Notes: generated by a model not told the origin, from the sequence alone. A stretch of DNA of 42,413 nt from Gnetum montanum (GCA_015680685.1 MNCI01021037.1:1-42413), one strand, 5' to 3'; counted from the first letter of the stretch, positions 11,396-22,005 are shown. Program-made: numbers and translations.

Positions 11396-11495
11396 TTTGT
11401 ATGGTTTTATTGTTTTTAGCGTTAGTGTTATTGTTCTTCTAGGTTTTGTATTCATAAGTTCCTTTGCTATGCTTACTTGTTTGTTTGTTTTTTGT

Positions 11496-11598
11496 TCTGT
11501 TGTAGGGACTTAGTAATGATGAGGCTGGCCCCAGTGGAGTGGGAGCGAATGATGTGGAGGATTTTGGGGGCCAGCCCCCTCCTAGTACTGATGTGTGA
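11496..11598 (+). other. Splice-acceptor-like site with short open frame and GC-rich hairpin
   Basis: A T-rich tract (tttgtttgttttttgttctg) ends in ttgtag at about 11505, followed by a frame with DEAGPSGVGANDVEDFGGQ and a TGA stop at 11596-11598. This looks like a last exon of a plant gene on the plus strand. The same bases contain a perfect 10-base inverted repeat, ggctggcccc (11523-11532) and ggggccagcc (11567-11576). It is much more GC-rich than its surroundings. It may be a captured exon end, or simply untranslated sequence of B. Confidence 0.25.
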
Positions 11599-11929
11599 AT
11601 TAACTATTAGTCTAACTTTAGCTACCAAATGTTTTGGATTTTGATGTCTAATGGAAATGTATGACGATAAATGTAATCATATGGATTTATTCATGGCATA
11701 ATGTGTTGGCATTCTATTTCCATGTTGACGTTCAACATTTTATATATATTTTTTTATTCTTTTTATTCTTTTTTTGTTTTTCTTATTTTCTCAGGTATAT
11801 TGTGAACATACGCGTGTAGCTAAATGTAAAATGAGATTCCCAAATGTAGAACAAAACATAAGGCAAATATTTGCAACTTGTGACATGTAAATGAAAATTC
11901 GACATAACGTAACGAGAGTTTGTAAATTT
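11599..11929. other. B interior, unassigned
   Basis: T-rich low-complexity sequence (around 11735-11790) and AT-rich text with no domain on either strand. Confidence 0.4.
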
Positions 11930-12235
11930 GTAACATACTGAGCTCTACTTTAAGGCCATTTTGGGTCGTGCACATCAGTTTAGAGTCATGGTGGACCATT
12001 GTATCTGTGTTAAAAAAAGAAAGAGGAATTACTAGTTTTAAGCCATAGTGGGCTGAAAGCAATAACAGTTCGAGGAGACCTAAAAGGAACCAATCATTTC
12101 TGACTGTGGCTAGTTTAACATCATTGCATACATTCATTGGTAGTTCAACGTCATACCAGATGATTGGTAGTTTAACGTCTTTCTGGATGGTTGGTAGTTT
12201 AACATCTTTTTGGACACATGATAGTTTGCTCTAGT
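11930..12235 (-). repeat. B 3' tandem array 2 with exact 27-bp units
   Basis: Three consecutive 27-base units begin with ttggtagtt at 12137, 12164 and 12191 (core aacgtcttttctgga in variants). Looser copies of the same tagttta..gtc motif as array 1 occur from 11965. It lies directly beyond the end of gag. Confidence 0.7.
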
Positions 12236-12239
12236 TGTT

Positions 12240-14800
12240 GAGTTGTTTTTTTATTCTTCGTAGTCAGGGTGTTTTGGCATCCAGATCACAAAGGGAGTGG
12301 ATTGGGATTCAAATTATGCAGTTGCTATTGCGATAGAAGGAGGTATGCGGATGAAGAATGGTTTTTGTGGTCCCAGGAATGTGCATATGACAAAAGGGGT
12401 TTGGGGAGGCGTTGGGGTGGATGTAATTTTAGAAGGCCTGCAAATCAAAAAAGGTTTTCGAGGGATGTCTTGTCCATTCTCCACATGGATAGTGTTAATA
12501 ACATATGGTGCATCATTAGTATTGAGAGGATCCTTGTAGACTCCCATAGGTTGGTTTTGAGGCCTTACCAGGTTTGCCTCGTCAAATACTATTTCACCCC
12601 TGTCAATCATGTGTTGTATATCCTATTTTAAGGTGAAGCAGTAGTCGGTTCCATGCCCACACCATTGGTGATATTTGCAAAACCTATCTAACCTAAAGCC
12701 TCTTGGAATGGGGGGCTCATCAGCTATTGCTAAAGTTTGGTTTTTGGCCAACTCATAGAATCGATCATGTTTTTAGGATGCCACGGGAAACATTTGTTTG
12801 TATTTGATTAACCTAACCTTTAGAAGTTGATCTAATAATTGTGAAGGCTTCATAGGTAAGGGTGTGTATTGGGTAGGATCTTTTTGTTCAAATGCACGAG
12901 TGTGACCCATGTTTGTGGTTTTAGTTGAGGAAGATTCTGGTGTAGGCATAGGTGTGGTTCTTTCATGGCTGATTGGAGTAGTGGATTTTTTTCCTTTCTT
13001 TCCTAGCTTGTTAGGTTGGACTGTCTCCGCCACCACCGCTACCATCGTTTTGGATTTATCTTTATCCTTCCTCATATGTTGGCTCCTAAAGGCTAAGTAA
13101 GCTGGGTCATTACTTATTTTTGCCACCTCTTCTATGTTTTTAACTTGTGCGAATGCTTGACTCAAGGTATAGGCACTCAAATAATAGAGTTTTGATTTAA
13201 TGAAGTCATTCATAGTAGCCTTAAGGATGGTAAGCAAGTATGCTTCAAGGATGGGCTCGTGAAGTTCATTCAATACTACACTCCACCTTTGGATAAATTT
13301 TTGTATTGGCTCTAACGACGCTTATTTAATTTGGATCAAGCTATCCAGTGTGGCTTCAGGCTTTATATTATATTTGAAACGGGTAACAAATTTATGTAAA
13401 AAATCTTCTAGAGAGCATATGGAGTTACGGGGTAAATCTCGGTACTAGTCTAAGGCTTTTCCTGTTAAGGACATAGCAAATATCCACAGAATTACATGAG
13501 GCCAAGCCTGAAGCAATAGACATTCTAGTTGAAATGTTACTAGATGGGCATTTGGATCTCCCTCTCCATTGTACTTGGTTAGTTGGGGTAATGAGATTCC
13601 CTTTGGTAAGGCTAACGGTGGAACTGAAGGATTGATCTTGGTAGAAGTACAACACCTTAACTTCCTTAGTTTTTGTATTTTTAAGGTGCTTTACCTCCTT
13701 AGTTAATGAGTGCATCATATTCTTTATGTTTGCCCACTCTTGGGTGGTGGGCAGACCGACTCGTTGAGTAGATTATGATTGGTAGTAGTTTGATTGTTGC
13801 ATTATCTATGGAAAGGGAGATTGTTGGATTGTTGGTTATTGTGGCGAAGCAACATTCATGGATGGGATTGCAGGATGTGGTGCATTGTAGTGAGTAGGTT
13901 GGTGTTTCTGGAAAGCTAGTGAAACCCACTGCCCAGCCACAGGTTGTGAGGTGACACCTCGAACATGTTGGGCTGAAGTAATCAGAGGTGCTCCATGGGT
14001 TTGTACTTGTGATATGTAGTGGGTGGACGTGGAAGCTGGTATAACTGATGGCATCCTAATTACGTGAGGTCGAAACACTGATCCTGCATTAGTTTGAGGA
14101 GGGGGTTGTTGGGACTGTACTTGTAGAGGTATGATTGAGATGGACGTATCAGATTGAATGTTGGACATGGAGAAGGTGGGAATGGAAGTGGGTACTTCCT
14201 GTAGAGAAACCGGTGCTCGAGTGTTCATGGATAAAGGAGGAAGTATGGTCTCTTTCAAGAAAGGTTGGAATGATGGGTTTGTATGGGCATGAGGACTGAC
14301 AGTATGGTATGAATCTCCATGCTTAGATTGGACCACAAAGTTATCTTCCTCATCTTCACTCTAAGGCTCTATCAGAGGTGGCTATGAAGTTTGATTCCTT
14401 GCCATGAGAAGCTAAGATATGAGTCAATGATGGGGGCTTAGAAAGGGGGATTATGTCAAATGCTAAAGGAGTGAACTCATGACCTCCCTTGTAGATGAGC
14501 TCATAGTTTCGCTTTTCTTCTCTTTCTATGCAATTGATAGGAAATTTGGCTTGAATCTTCACAAAAATGAAATTATATTATTCTGGTGTGAGGATTGCGT
14601 AAGTAGGGTTCCTACCCTGTAGCCTAAGTGACAGGTGAGTTGGCCCTTGAGCATTTATCGCTTCAATGGTAGTTATGGATTCTGACGTAGTCACAGGGTT
14701 CAAGGTCCCGGCCCCAAAGTTAGAGTTTTGCAGCATCGCTATGTTGATCTGGGAAGATTCCATAGTAGTGTGAGTAAGCTGTCTTGTCAAGCTGAGCATG
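12240..14800 (-). pseudogene. gag: B gag, decayed full-length Tat-like
   Basis: Reading begins near 14799 or the inner Met at about 14763 (MESSQINIAMLQN) and continues through changes of frame. Order seen: an N-terminal region; a Pro/Gln/Ser/Thr-rich segment (14336-13836); a Lys-rich coiled-coil-like stretch (ANIKNMMHSLTKEVKHLKN, about 13660-13725); capsid core LPQLTKYNGEGDPNAHLVTF and LTGKALD.YRDLPRNSI (about 13400-13600); then KYNIKPEA..IQKFIQRW; a spacer with basic KDKDKSK; and a C-terminal KYHQWCGHGTDYCFTLK knuckle-like motif leading into DIQHMIDRGEI (about 12590-12680). Gag forms the particle that packs element RNA. Broken by several stops and shifts. The lineage call rests on the KYH..GH.T..C plus ID.G ending. 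Confidence 0.7.
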
Positions 14801-15016
14801 AGTAAGCTAGCTTAACAAGTGGAGAATTAGTAAGCTAGCTTGTCAAGCTGGGTGTGAGCAAGCTGGCTTGACAAGATGAGCTTGAGTAAGCTGGCTTGTC
14901 AAGCTGGGTGTGAGTAAGCTGGCTTATCAAGCTGGGTGTGTGTTGACAAGCTGAGCATGAGTAAGGTTGCTTGACAAGCTAAGCATGAGTAAGCTAGCTT
15001 GTTAAGCTGGGGAGAT
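14768..15016 (-). repeat. Minisatellite with palindromic GCTTGWCAAGC core
   Basis: About nine imperfect units of 25-33 bases, each centred on gcttgtcaagc or gcttgacaagc with spacers ggtgtgagtaa or gagcatgagtaa. It lies between the primer site and gag, so it forms the 5' leader of B's RNA. The core is self-complementary, so each unit could fold. A related gagcttgacaagctc occurs in both LTRs. Confidence 0.75.
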
Positions 15017-15294
15017 GTAGGTTGCAAGTGATGAGAGAAGCTCATTGTGATCAATCGATGGTGGTGATGGAAACATTACTGTGCAGGCTATCTATGAGGT
15101 CGCTTGTTTAAGTAGCATGTGTACGTTTTTTGGGTTCTGATGATATAGTTGCAAAGTTTGAAGGGCCATACGCTTGATTAGTTTAGCGTGAGTAGGATGA
15201 GCTTGAGCAAGCTTAGCTTGATTTCGATGCCTGGTCACGTAGCATTTGAAAGGTAGCATGATCAATGTTTTGACAGGATGGTAAACAAGTTCAG
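15017..15294 (-). other. B leader between primer site and minisatellite
   Basis: Noncoding. Contains further loose copies of gagcttgagcaagctt (about 15200-15225). Confidence 0.5.
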
Positions 15295-15311
15295 CCCTCC
15301 TTCTAGCGCCA
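15295..15311 (-). other. Primer-binding site of B
   Basis: On the minus strand TGGCGCTAGAAGGAGGG begins eight bases inside the LTR end. TGG is the complement of the CCA tail of tRNAs and TGGCGC starts are common in plant Ty3 elements. I do not assign the tRNA. Orientation agrees with gag. Confidence 0.6.
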
Positions 15312-15319
15312 ATTTACTA

Positions 15320-16992
15320 TGCTAACCGAAATTGTCGATGTCAGGCTGGAAGGGAAAAACAAATGCCAAAAGATTGCTGGAGAGACACAGTCGACCCTAC
15401 CTTCAGGTCAAGGCAAGCTGGAAAAGAAACTGAAGGCAGAGTGCCTTGCATGGTCTGCACACAAATCAACCAAGGACTTCCCTGAGCGTAAGCTATGGCT
15501 TGTGCTAGAGTTATCATAACTGGTGATGTACAAAATGAAAACAAAACGTAACCATGATGGCATATATAGAAGCATGAAATAGATAAAATAGAGCATATAA
15601 TGTAATGGATGCCAATAATGAACTATATTGTATTGCTTAAAAAGATGTGAATCGGTCAAAGCGTAGTTGCATGTATGGATGGCAAGTCAAGCGCTAAGCC
15701 CTAGGGTGATGCATTCACAGGTGCTTGGATGCTAGGAATCACGTGTGCTCAAGCATCCAAAGTTTTCTTATCAATGCTTCCAAAGCTTTCAACCTTCAAA
15801 ATTTCCAACCCTATTTATGTGAATTGACAGGGTATTTATAAGGTTTGGCTAGGCTCAGGTGCAGAACTCATGGATGAAATCAACGGCTGAGAAATGAGAG
15901 GAAAACAAATCATGTGACATGTGTTTGATGGACAGCTATGTGTGAGTTGGACGCACATGGGCAGGTTACATTTTTGATTAGATGCACTGTATCTTACAAC
16001 GTGTATTGGCTTACACAAGCTAGCTTATGCCCATAGAAGAAGATACAATTTGAAGCGTAAGAGCTTGACAAGCTCACAAATAGCAAAAATTTACAATGAA
16101 AATGATAGTGTACAACAAGAGAATTTGACTCCGGCTCAGTTAGAACTTCTCGATCCATGGATTGACTGTTGCAGGGTGCTGATGTGAGTGGTTTTGTGGC
16201 TATTTGAGGCATCTCTGTTTCATCAAATCTCCTAGCGTGAGTTTATTTTTTCTTGGTGTGTGTTTGGTGTGCTTTTGACTAGGCGTGATCAGTACTCACA
16301 TTGCCATTGTGACCTGATGAAAATGACACATTTCACACAAATTTTTGATCTTTGAAGCTTGTTCTTTGAGTGAAACAATTGCCTGATTGTGCTTGACCCT
16401 AAGAGTGAACTACATGTTGAAAACTGAGCTTGGGTGTGCCTTGATTTGAGCCACTTTTGGAATCTCACGCTGGTCTCACGCTGCCAGCATGACCATAGCG
16501 TGACCTACAAAACTTAGTAACTTTGAACCTGAAGTCTGGAATTATGGAGGCTGGGACTTGAAGTAGTCATCAACGAACCCTGAGGATCACTTCCACCTTT
16601 GAAGTCAAACCATTTTGACTCGATTTCGAGGCTCTTGAAGTTGCTCACGCTATGCGTGATCTGCACTCACACTGTACTCACGCTATCAGCATCACCTCAA
16701 TGCGACCTCAGCATGACCTGGGAAAATTTGTGCAATATGGCCCAAAATCCAAACTCCTAAATGCTGAAACTTGAAGTGGACAATAGTGGCCCTATGAAGA
16801 TGACTTGCACCCTCAGATTGGACCATTTTTTACTTGATTTTAAGGTCGTTGGAGTTACTCACGCTGAGGGCAAGCCTGGCTTGACAACCTCGATGTGAGT
16901 TCTATGCCTTAGCCAAATTTTTGCCTCCTAAAGCTCAAAGGATTTGAGTTGTTCTCATTTCAAAGTGTTAGGCCAAAATTAGTGGTGTTTCA
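15320..16992 (-). repeat. 5' LTR of B
   Basis: Direct repeat of 8215-9909 with the same TG/CA ends. Minus-strand TATA box tataaata at 15833-15840. The about 195-bp internal repeats recur at 16250-16930, with one fewer intact motif in the first block than in the other LTR. Confidence 0.8.
16250..16930 (-). repeat. About 195-bp tandem repeat in the second B LTR
   Basis: Same architecture as 9170-9860: ctcacgct..agcatgacc blocks near 16285, 16465, 16650 and 16858. The third block has an extra copy of actcacgct and of tcaatgcgacc relative to the other LTR, showing small-scale unit gain or loss between LTRs. Confidence 0.55.
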
Positions 16993-17949
16993 ATAGCCAT
17001 GTTGTTTACTATTATTCCTTTCATGATCATGTTCATCATCTTTATCTCTATCACAATCATGGTCAGCATCCCTACCTCTATTCTTATTCTAATCTCTTCA
17101 ATTGTTATAACCAAGTTATCCATCATGGCCTCTTTATCGTAGTCTATGTATGTCCTTGTCAAAGCCTTAATGTTGAGGATGATGATGAGGATTAAGAATT
17201 TGGAGTGTCATGCTAGCTTACTATCTTACCATGAGCTCTTTAGTTATCTCTTGGTGGCCTATTAGAAGACCTTTAATTAAAGGTCCTTATGTTGGGTTCT
17301 ATTCTTTCTTTTTATTGGTTACATCATGAATTTGAATTTAATCATGAATTAGTCATATTATTTACATTAAAGAATGGAAGATTTTGATGATTGAATCTCC
17401 TTGATTGCTATTTTGTCTTCTTCTTTTTAGATTGTGAAGTCAATGGTAGAGTAGTTTCCTTGCCCTTTACTGCTTCATGGCATGCTTCCATGAAATGATC
17501 TTTCTAGAGTTGGATCTTGGTAGGCTGATAAGAATTGAAGATTTTATTAACCACCTTATAGTTAGTGGTGGCTACTTTTAATCAAACCTTCTTTAATGCT
17601 ACTAGTTACATTGATGGGGTTGCATGTTTAGGTGTCTATACAATGTTTTCTTCTAGGTATATCCATCTCATTTATTTATCCTAGTGTAAAATAAACATAA
17701 ATTTTGGATAATAAGGATCTAGATGCTCGTAGATAACTTTGATATGATAGGGAACATCATTTCTATTTTAATAGAATTATCAATAAGTGGGAAATTAGCT
17801 TTACAAGAGGAAGACATTATGGTATTAGTGCATGTGTCTTAATAAAATAATAATATTTTTTTGAAGAGAAAAGCTTTAAGTTTCTAACAGTGATTGTAAA
17901 TGATTTAAGCTAATTTAGCTCATAGCATTAATTCTAGTAATGGTACAAA
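16993..17949 (-). pseudogene. gag: E1 gag N-terminal part and leader
   Basis: Minus-strand text at 16993-17160 gives a charged tract with DADHDCDRDKDDEHDHERN, matching the Asp/His/Arg-rich tract of E2 (about 26280-26360) and E3 (about 34100-34250). Farther on, to 17949, are decayed leader and gag N-terminus. Next to the LTR, minus-strand TGTACCATTACTAGAA resembles a decayed Asp-type primer site. The segment continues at 8212 across element B. Confidence 0.55.
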
Positions 17950-18240
17950 TGATGAGTGATGAATGTTCCCTATACCTAGTAATACAAATCACAAGTGTTC
18001 ATGCATGAGCTAATTCTATTTTGTAGGCTAGACTAGCAATATTTCTAGATCATTATGTATGATCACAAGTTACTATCTTTCTAGTTATACTTGTGTGGCC
18101 CTTAGTACACATGATTAAATATAATTGAGACACATGATGGATGATGCTGATGGATCATGATTAAAATATTCAAATTAAATCTAATTAGTCTAGTTAGTAT
18201 AAATACAAAAAATTAGTCTAGTCTAGTCTAAGTGATGAGC
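17950..18240 (-). repeat. E1 5' LTR, partial
   Basis: From 17950 the plus strand reads tgatgagtgatgaatgttccctat, the same LTR edge as E3 (tgatgagtggcaaggtatccct). Homology fades after a few dozen bases and the far end could not be found, so the right limit is a guess. Confidence 0.45.
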
Positions 18241-18539
18241 ATTTATTTTAAACTCTCTGTACATATCCTAAACTCACACTAACATGGCTAGGTTACCAAG
18301 TGTGTATTTTTGGATGTTAATGAGGACATCACCTAGCCCATGTACAATCCTCAATGTGTTTATGAACTTCTTTCTTGTTTATGTATGTGTGTGTGTCTTT
18401 TGTGTTTGTCTTGTTGATGATGATTGCAGGGTGTTTTAACATATATGAAGATGTTTGGGACTTCATTCCATTATTTTTGAAGGTTCTAGGAGTTAGTGGA
18501 GATTTTTTTGAGAATTTTGACTTGTCAATATAGATTCTC
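18241..18539. other. Unassigned spacer
   Basis: AT-rich with a short gtgtgtgtgt tract near 18385. One minus-strand open frame (18329-18556) has no recognisable domain. It contains either the rest of the E1 LTR or the start of the E4 LTR. Confidence 0.35.
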
Positions 18540-18555
18540 CACTGGGAGATAGACA

Positions 18556-18712
18556 TTTATCCTAGCTTGAAGATGTCTCTACCACTTCAAAGATGTCTAC
18601 TAAAAGACATCTTTGATTAGCTATATATATCTCTCTTTCCTAAAGAATGTCTCTACTAAAGATTGCCTAGTTTTGGTAAAGATACCCCTCACATTCCAAA
18701 GACGTCTTCCCA
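18556..18712 (+). promoter_or_regulatory. AGATGTCT motif cluster in E4 LTR
   Basis: Copies: gaagatgtctctacc, aagatgtctacta, the inverted aagacatcttt, gaatgtctctact and aagacgtcttcc, within about 150 bases upstream of or around a tatatata box (about 18622). TGTCTC is the known plant auxin-response core. Function here is inference. Confidence 0.4.
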
Positions 18713-19132
18713 ACCATGAGGCATTTTGATATGGATTTTAATAACTAAAAATTATGAATTTCAATGGAAGATGAAGAGATAATGGGGTAAAAGTACAAAT
18801 AGACCTCTTAAGCCTTCAATTTGGGTAAGAGAGTCTAGAAAGAGTAAGAGAGAGTCTAGGGAGTACATGAAGAGTTAAGAGAGAGAGTGAAAGAGTCTTG
18901 GTCAATTACCTTGGCCATAATCCTTTTTTGAGTGTGATTTCTTCTTTTAGGAGTGGTGTGAAAATTGTATTAAATCTCTTGTCTATCCTTGGAAGTGTGC
19001 ACTTTCTTTTAGCTATAATTTCTCCATTTGAGAAAGAATAATGCTTTCACTTTTTCTTTCTTGTATAATTTGATTGTTTTTTGCAATTAAGATAGCTTGA
19101 ATTATGGAATTCATGGAATCTCTTCTTCAAAT

Positions 19133-19146
19133 TGGTATTAGAGAAG
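19133..19146 (+). other. Primer-binding site of E4, initiator-Met type
   Basis: TGGTATTAGAGAAG beside the LTR end differs from the standard TGGTATCAGAGC by one transition in its first ten bases. Confidence 0.7.
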
Positions 19147-19489
19147 CTTTGAATTAAAGGCAATTATATTCAACTGGTTAATTCTCATCTCAATTGCAAA
19201 TAATCATGTCAAATTTTTAAGCTTGAGTGAATTCTCTCTTGCTACTTGTTCCACTTATCATAGGATTTTACAATTTTCCTTGAATCCCTAGGTTTATCAT
19301 ATCTTTCAAGAATTTAAAGATAATTGTAGAATTGGACATCCATTAACTTGTAATAGCTAGGGTTTCAAGATATTTCACTCATTTTTCTTAATACTTTAGT
19401 CTTTCTTGTTTCATTCATTAAGAAATCTTGAATAGTTTACCTTTCATTATAGTATTTTTTGAAAATTTCCTTTTAGATCAATTTTGATC

Positions 19490-20220
19490 ATGTCTCCAAA
19501 GGAGAATATAGTTCAAGTTTTGTTACGAGACATGGATGACATGAGAAATACTCTCAAGCTCATTGTTAAGAAACTTAAAAATATTGAAGAGAATAAAGGA
19601 CATGCTACTTCACCAAAAGCATCTAGGTAAGGAAATGACTTGAATTATTCTTTAACAAGATATTATTCAAGGTATTCTCTATTCCATTTCTTGAATATGA
19701 TCTTCCTTTTGGAAATGAAGACCTTAAAGACATTAAGGATCAAGATGATGCCTTTTTTCATGGTTCTACTATTGAGAATAAGTCACAAGGGTTTATCTTT
19801 CCAAAGAAAGAGAATAAGGAACTTTCTTCTAAGTCTCAAAGGAAGTAAGGTAAAGGAATTAAACTCATCTTTGCAAAATCTTTTAGACATGCTTCAAGGA
19901 TGCCTCATATTGAAGTCAAATCCTTTAATGAACTGGAAGGAACTAAATCTTTTCTCTCTTGGTTGAAAATGATTAATAAGTACTTTGAACTTGAAGATGT
20001 GGAAAATCATCAAAAGGGATCATACGCTAAAACCAAATTGTAAGACATGACACTTGTATGATGGGAGAAGGAAAGCCATTCTTACAAGGTGAACAATGGC
20101 ACTTCTATCAAGGATTGGTCTTTAATGTAGTTCATGAACAAGCAAAAATTTTAGAAGAGTCATCATAGATAAGAGGGCATTCAAAAATTGAAATACCTAA
20201 GTGACAAGCCAACCAAAATT
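19490..20220 (+). pseudogene. gag: E4 gag
   Basis: ATG at 19490 opens MSPKENIVQVLLRDMDDM and a Lys-rich helix (LKLIVKKLKNIEENK) until a stop at about 19631. After shifts of frame, the capsid core appears at about 19930-20180: F.LSWLKMINKYFELEDVEN, then AKTKL and a MTLVWWEKE block, then SIKDWSLM.FMNKQKF. This matches the chromovirus gag order (Y-F, A-x-x-L-x-G-x-A-x-x-W-W-E, I-x-x-W). Internal stops and truncation make it dead. Confidence 0.6.
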
Positions 20221-21459
20221 TAATGCTAAATTATCTTAATAATTAACTTCATTGTAAGATTTTCACCTTGTTTGTGACTAACTTGTGAGTTTTATCCATT
20301 GTGAAATGGTTCCAAAGTCAAAAAGATCATCAAGACAAATAATAATTAGATCTAAATTCATTTGAGAACTCCACACTTATGATTTTCACTCATAAGTAAA
20401 ATCAGACAACTTCACCTTAGCTTCTAACATTAAGTTCAATGATGTAAATAATTGATTGAACCAAATTAAAAATACATAGACTTATTATGAACATAGAAGA
20501 TTACAAAGGATATGTCACCTATTTCTGACCTTGCTCTGCTACCTCCATAATGTAACAACTTCATAGCCTTTACACATCAATGGTTGTTGATTGTCACAAA
20601 GTGTCAACAATTTTCCTTAATAATTTTAATACAAAAAGAGGGCAATTCAATTTGGTGTGGATTCTATCTTGAATTTTTCATCCCCCCCATTCATAGTTAA
20701 GGTTCTTATTTATATTGAAGAGGATTTACAATAATTAGAAAAATAATCATTTTATGAATTGATTGGTATCAAAGGATTTGATACCAATCGATTCAAACCT
20801 TATTAAACTATATTACCAATTCTGGTATCTTCAATCTTCAATTCAGATTGTCCTTCCACTCAAATCGATATCTTGATTTCTCCATGAGATGTTTACTCTA
20901 TTAAAATCTATATTATCAATCTGTATCATTACCTCTATGAGGATTGATATAGTCTATGTCAATTTCCATCACTTCTATGATTTCCCATGATACAATAAAC
21001 TTAAAAGAGAAATTAATACCTATCAATGTACATTGCCAAAATTAATTATCTTCAATAAATTAAAATAGTAAAAAAATTAAAAAAATTTATAATGTTAGAA
21101 AGTAGAGCATTTTGGCCCTTGACTAGCCTTTGGCTAGTGCTTGGCCAGAAAGGTGAAAATACACAAATGATAGAAAACAAAAATCATTATTATATATAGC
21201 ATACATAGTTGAAAAAAACAAAGCAAAGTTATAGTGAACACACTATGGCTTCATTCATAATATCATTATGTAACCAAAAATTTATAACATCTAAATTGTA
21301 TATGCACATATAAACAATAAAATGATCATTGACATTAGCTGTCCAGCATCAAAGTTTAATAAAAAACAAAACTTAAACTTTTCCATTGTCACCATAATGT
21401 CAATAAAACCATTCAATTAACAAAAATAAAACTAAATTTGAGGCATATATGAAACCTTT
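20221..21459. other. Noncoding AT-rich stretch
   Basis: No open frame or recognised domain. Probably the 3' flank of the minus-strand ORF that follows. Contains a perfect hairpin (20761-20789) and scattered attgatatc or aatcgatatc motifs, which also appear at 24050-24580. Confidence 0.4.
20761..20789. repeat. Perfect 13-bp hairpin
   Basis: gattggtatcaaa and its exact complement tttgataccaatc are separated by three bases (gga). This could be extruded or form an RNA hairpin. No run of T follows to suggest a terminator. Confidence 0.7.
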
Positions 21460-22002
21460 GAATCTACTTTGACTTCTATGTCTTCTTCAAAATAAGAGGG
21501 CTCAACCCCTTAAGCCCCTTCATCATCATCATGAATTTAAGCATAGACATGATTCCTAATGTCTACCATCCTATTGTCCATGGTGGTGAGAGTTGAGTTG
21601 ACCTTCTCAAGCATCATTAAAATCTTCTACTGTCTGGAGTGGACCTCCAGAAGCTAGGAATGAACTTCATCTCGAAACCATTTAATTTCACTAATCTCAG
21701 CCATTAATGAAGAACCTATTTCCTTTGATTCCTTAATGAGTGGATCAACCTTCATCTAGATATTTAGAGAATGGGCAAAGGTGTTCTTTTTGAGAATTAA
21801 AAGGTGCACCTTTGTTCCTATATGGAACCCGGTAATGCCACACTTATGTAGAATTTCTTAAATGAGGAAAGGAAAGCACAACTTCAAGGAATCATTATTA
21901 TAATGATATATCAAATACCTAATCAAGAGGTAAGCAAAATTTGCTTCCTCCCCATACTTTAATGCCTTCACAACATGGAGTATAGGGCTAAGCACATAAG
22001 TG
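21460..22002 (-). pseudogene. Retroelement-type ORF, distal part
   Basis: The minus strand has long open runs: HVVKALKYGEEANFAYLLIR, then a PF..EILHKCGITGF block, ILKKNTFAHSLNI, a Glu/Lys-rich helical stretch (PLIKESKEIGSSLMAEISEI) and an acidic tail DDDEGA..VEPSYFEED. Few stops for its length. It appears to continue the frame at 23182-23950, from which it is separated by the solo LTR. The combination resembles plant transposon-associated proteins of unknown function found in retroelements. I cannot give a function. Confidence 0.45.
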
Positions 22003-22005
22003 GTA

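Larger units (their letters stand above)
8215..16992 (-). mobile_element. B: Tat/Ogre-like gag-only LTR retrotransposon
   Basis: Two long direct repeats (8215-9909 and 15320-16992) enclose a minus-strand interior with a TGGCGC primer site, a 5' minisatellite, a full-length decayed gag, a short integrase C-terminal relic and 3' tandem arrays. ATAGC occurs at 8208-8212 and 16993-16997, a likely 5-base target duplication, though two bases (TA) lie between it and the TG start on the left. No protease, RT, RNase H or integrase core is found. Gag style (CxxYH..GH.T..C followed by an IDRG-type motif) and tandem repeats before the 3' LTR point to the Tat/Ogre branch. Plant gag-only LTR elements are known as TR-GAG. 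B fits that description but is decayed. It is inserted in E1. Confidence 0.8.
2530..18240 (-). mobile_element. E1: old Athila-like Ty3 element, broken by A and B
   Basis: Minus-strand segments follow the order of element E3 elsewhere in the window: LTR end and primer site (17950 and upstream), gag N-part (16993-17949), gag middle (7916-8212), zinc-knuckle region (3346-4330), then protease and the start of RT (2530-3345). The gaps are filled by element B (8215-16992) and element A (4331-7915). Homology to E3 is readable at DNA level in each segment, for example around the protease and a cttttgta tract. The 3' half (RT to 3' LTR) is missing below about 2530. This appears to be the oldest element here: it hosts the other two and carries most stops. 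The outer limits are approximate. Confidence 0.7.
18540..20220 (+). mobile_element. E4: 5' end of a chromovirus-like element
   Basis: A putative LTR ending in CA at 19129 is followed by an initiator-Met-like primer site and a gag reading frame. Homology to gag ends at about 20220, with no protease, pol or 3' LTR in reach. The LTR start is uncertain. Its R/U5 part (agagagtctaggg, ttctcc..ttgagaaag) resembles that of element A in style, suggesting a related family. Confidence 0.6.

Noticed and set aside
12269-12631. Plus-strand ORFs overlapping the end of B gag
   Set aside because: They are antisense to a better-supported minus-strand gag ending with a knuckle-like motif.
14768-15016. CRISPR-like array
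   Set aside because: Units are imperfect and contiguous without unique spacers, and the context is a plant retrotransposon leader.
20761-20789. MicroRNA precursor or terminator
   Set aside because: The stem is only 13 bp with a 3-base loop, too short for a miRNA precursor, and no T-run follows.
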